Of a DNA stretch of 25,838 nt, positions 23,489 to 25,838 are shown piece after piece. The notes below the pieces were generated by a model, which worked only from the letters and a program-made list of their open reading frames with translations, ran no database searches and was not told the origin of the DNA. Position 1 is the first letter of the stretch; the number at the start of each line of letters is the position of its first letter. Made by a program: the position numbers and the translations under genes. Source of the stretch: a virus; the IMG/VR virus record IMGVR_UViG_3300024518_002350, positions 1 through 25,838 of that record; one strand, given 5' to 3'.

Positions 23489-23915
23489 TCGATCCCTTCA
23501 AATAAAATAGGGCGGTATGCTGCCCGATGCCCTTACCTGCGGCTCCATCTTCGGTAGCGCACCATTTTACATCGCCGAGATTTCTAACGTATTCGGCCTT
23601 GGCTAATAACATCAAAACCCATTTCGGCAGGGGGTAGACCATGACTACATCGTTACCCTTGGATTGCTCTAGCAACGCCTTGCGCGCCCAAGCGGTCGGC
23701 CCTTTTTTCTTGCCTTCATGTATGATCGATCCAAAGGGCGGATTGATGTAGGTTGATTTGCCCCAATCGCAAGTTAGCCCATCAAACCCTTCCGGCAATG
23801 GATACGGGCAGCCATCAAAATCAAACCCATATTCGGATTGCAATTCGGCCAATAGATCGGGGGGCGTTAGCCAATAATGTTTGCCGTCTTTGTTGCCATT
23901 ATGAAAACCCATCAA
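23481..23915 (-). CDS. Dam-like phage N6-adenine DNA methyltransferase
   Basis: A 144-residue enzyme resembling the phage N6-adenine-methyltransferase family: WLTPPDLLAEL (15-25), a DFDGCPYP segment, and the catalytic NPPF (58-61) in DWGKSTYINPPFGS. The C-terminal GIGQHTALFYLKG strand suits the domain's end. It may protect phage DNA or alter its methylation state. It starts at ATG 23915, overlapping the radical SAM stop (TGATG), behind a G-rich site (GGGGTAGTTG). At 144 residues it is near the short end of the family. Confidence 0.8.
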   Translation of the reverse strand: MMGFHNGNKDGKHYWLTPPDLLAELQSEYGFDFDGCPYPLPEGFDGLTCDWGKSTYINPPFGSIIHEGKKKGPTAWARKALLEQSKGNDVVMVYPLPKWVLMLLAKAEYVRNLGDVKWCATEDGAAGKGIGQHTALFYLKGSND

Positions 23916-24865
23916 CTACCCCATGGTGCGCGATAGCCTGCATAGGATTCAAACGAACTGCAATTTTTGCAGGGATCGAATTTGAAGGCGTCGCCCGATT
24001 TGAGAGCGTCGCGCCAATACTTAGCCAATGCGCCGTTGAATAGTTCGGCCATCGACTTTTCATGAATATTGCCAAGCACGATTTTGTTGCGTAGGTCCGG
24101 GCAGCACATACCAGCATTTCCCTGCCAATCGAATACCAACCGCACATAGGCTTGCAAACATGGCGCACGTTTAGGCGCCCGCGTTTTGACCAGGATATCG
24201 GGATCTGTATCAGATTCCATACGCCCCCCAACTACATCGCGTATCGATACGGCTACACCCGGCCATCTGGCTTCGGCTAGTTCCGCGATCGGCTCGTCTT
24301 TGTTGGCTTGCGTTCGGACGGCCTGAATGACGATATCCGTTTTGCGATCAGGCCAATCATAGAATTTGTCTACATTGGCGGTTACTCGCTCCCAATTCGC
24401 ATTGATGCGTTGCCCTTCGGCTACCGAGGAATCGAATGAATCATAGGAAATCTTGACCTTCGTTTGGTGGGCAAGCCCTTCGAAGATATCGTCGCGCTCT
24501 GTTTGGAAGTTGAAATTGGAATTTGTAATGCGATCAATGTAGGTGCCGCCCTTGGCCAAGGAAGCCGCTAACGTCGCCGCATATGCGAAGCGTTTGTTTA
24601 GGGTAGCTTCGCCCCTATTATTCAATTTGATCGACGACACGCCCAATTCCGCGCCTTGAGTGATGATTTTTTCAATCGTCTCTGCTGCCATCAACTTCCG
24701 TTTGAACGGCAACGTTTTTTGGTTTTCCTTTGAGTGATAACAAAATGAACATGCTAGATCGCACCGTGAACTCAATTCAAGCATGATATCGACGGGCGCA
24801 CCTAAGGGTAAATGCCGGCCGTAACGGTATTTTAAACGGTATTTGAGGTAGTCGAGATTTTTCAT
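23912..24865 (-). CDS. Radical SAM enzyme with SPASM-like C-terminus
   Basis: Radical SAM proteins bind a 4Fe-4S cluster to split S-adenosylmethionine. From ATG 24865 the chain is 317 residues with the cluster motif CDLACSFC (C35, C39, C42). A C-terminal cysteine set, APCLQAYV, MCCPDL and DPCKNC, plus GNIHEKSMAELF, is typical of SPASM or twitch extensions that carry further clusters. Such proteins modify peptides, sugars or nucleotides, and this pattern is frequent near surface glycan or nonulosonate loci. Two alternative starts exist: ATG 24958, overlapping the previous gene by 44 bases, and an ATT at 24901, eight bases after a G6 run. ATG 24865 has no clear binding site. The true substrate cannot be told. 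Confidence 0.82.
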   Translation of the reverse strand: MKNLDYLKYRLKYRYGRHLPLGAPVDIMLELSSRCDLACSFCYHSKENQKTLPFKRKLMAAETIEKIITQGAELGVSSIKLNNRGEATLNKRFAYAATLAASLAKGGTYIDRITNSNFNFQTERDDIFEGLAHQTKVKISYDSFDSSVAEGQRINANWERVTANVDKFYDWPDRKTDIVIQAVRTQANKDEPIAELAEARWPGVAVSIRDVVGGRMESDTDPDILVKTRAPKRAPCLQAYVRLVFDWQGNAGMCCPDLRNKIVLGNIHEKSMAELFNGALAKYWRDALKSGDAFKFDPCKNCSSFESYAGYRAPWGS

Positions 24866-24887
24866 ATGCCGATCGTAAACATTCGGC

Positions 24888-24914
24888 GGGGGGTTGGCAA
24901 TATGTTTTACCCCC

Positions 24915-24915
<1 letters not shown>
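24888..24915 (-). promoter_or_regulatory. G6/C6 hairpin before the radical SAM gene
   Basis: On the minus strand GGGGGGT (24909-24915 read backwards) can pair with ACCCCCC (24888-24894) around a 14-base loop. No U tract follows, so it is not a standard terminator. The G6 run also resembles a ribosome binding site lying eight bases before an in-frame ATT, so the hairpin could block or gate translation of the radical SAM gene. Confidence 0.45.
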
Positions 24916-25676
<761 letters not shown>

Positions 25677-25718
25677 AGATAGATCCCTTTTTCAATTTTT
25701 CTGATATCTGGTAGTCGA

Positions 25719-25746
25719 AGTATACAAAAAAGGATTGAAGATGCAA
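25719..25746 (-). promoter_or_regulatory. Candidate promoter for the minus-strand operon
   Basis: On the minus strand TATACT (25719-25724; five of six match the -10 consensus) lies 16 bases after TTGCAT (25741-25746; weak -35). It would start transcription near 25712, about 36 bases before the first ATG. This is the only good intergenic place for such a promoter. Confidence 0.4.
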
Positions 25747-25806
25747 ACGCCATTTGATAGGTTGTGTGTGAGGCTCTTTTTCAGTCTTTTATCTGGTTTC
25801 AAATAG
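25741..25806 (+). CDS. Tiny plus-strand ORF (21 residues), possible leader peptide
   Basis: An ATG at 25741 with an AAGGA binding site six bases upstream encodes MQTPFDRLCVRLFFSLLSGFK and ends with TAG inside the left arm of the terminator that follows. The encoded peptide is hydrophobic and carries Arg and Leu. It overlaps the proposed minus-strand promoter. A short peptide followed directly by a terminator is the layout of an attenuator, but a true coding role is not shown. Confidence 0.3.
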   Translation: MQTPFDRLCVRLFFSLLSGFK

Positions 25807-25833
25807 CGGCTTACGGGCCGCTATTTGTATTTT
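25800..25833 (+). terminator. Intrinsic terminator, plus strand
   Basis: An 11-base-pair perfect stem, CAAATAGCGGC (25800-25810) with GCCGCTATTTG (25817-25827), loop TTACGG, followed by TATTTTA. On the minus strand the stem is followed by AAACC with no U tract, so termination is expected for rightward transcripts only. Confidence 0.7.
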
Positions 25834-25838
25834 AGGGG

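Overview
The window is part of a tailed double-stranded DNA phage genome (Caudoviricetes). The signs are a large terminase subunit, a portal, a Mu-like protease/scaffold, a major capsid protein, a tail tube protein, a frameshifted tail-assembly chaperone pair, a tape measure protein and tail-tip genes in canonical order, with almost no spacing between genes. There is no sheath or contractile-tail gene, so the virion is most likely a siphovirus whose head genes resemble those of Mu (DUF935-type portal, gpF, gpI/Z-like protease, gpG-like protein). The host cannot be named from the sequence. GC content looks near 48 percent, and ribosome binding sites are often G-rich (AGGGG or GGGG). Protein family calls are by reading motifs only; no search was run.

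Layout. Positions 15-17566 on the plus strand carry the virion operon: terminase, an orphan DNA methyltransferase, a portal fused to a gpF-like domain, a structural protein, protease/scaffold, decoration protein, major capsid, connector and neck proteins, a DUF115/Maf-like putative glycosyltransferase, tail tube, chaperones G and GT (joined by -1 frameshifting on A AAA AAG), tape measure, and two tail-tip proteins. From about 25700 back to 17563 a minus-strand operon is transcribed towards it. It holds a replication-initiator-like protein, a radical SAM/SPASM enzyme, a Dam-like methyltransferase, a small protein, a ParB-domain/DNA methyltransferase fusion, a fusion of an SpsF-like cytidylyltransferase with a GT2 glycosyltransferase, a small protein, a NeuB-like synthase lacking the SAF domain, two tiny proteins, a zinc-binding class I methyltransferase, and a short fibre-like protein. 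Seven consecutive junctions in this operon overlap by exactly 4 or 8 bases. The two operons converge with interleaved stop codons at TTAA, 17563-17566.

The most interesting feature is the apparent nonulosonate-style sugar route: a NeuB-like synthase (PEP condensation), an SpsF-like CMP-sugar synthetase fused to a glycosyltransferase, a radical SAM enzyme and a glycan-type methyltransferase. In addition a DUF115/Maf-like protein sits inside the tail operon; relatives of that family glycosylate flagellin with sialic-acid-like sugars. My inference is a phage-encoded system that makes, activates, decorates and attaches an acidic sugar, most likely to a virion protein. Alternative targets are the host surface or DNA.

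No stretch over 300 bases lacks a gene. The only notable non-coding region is 25677-25838, which holds a minus-strand promoter candidate, a tiny plus-strand reading frame and a plus-strand intrinsic terminator. I saw no tRNA, rRNA, CRISPR array, insertion sequence, integrase or recognisable endolysin.
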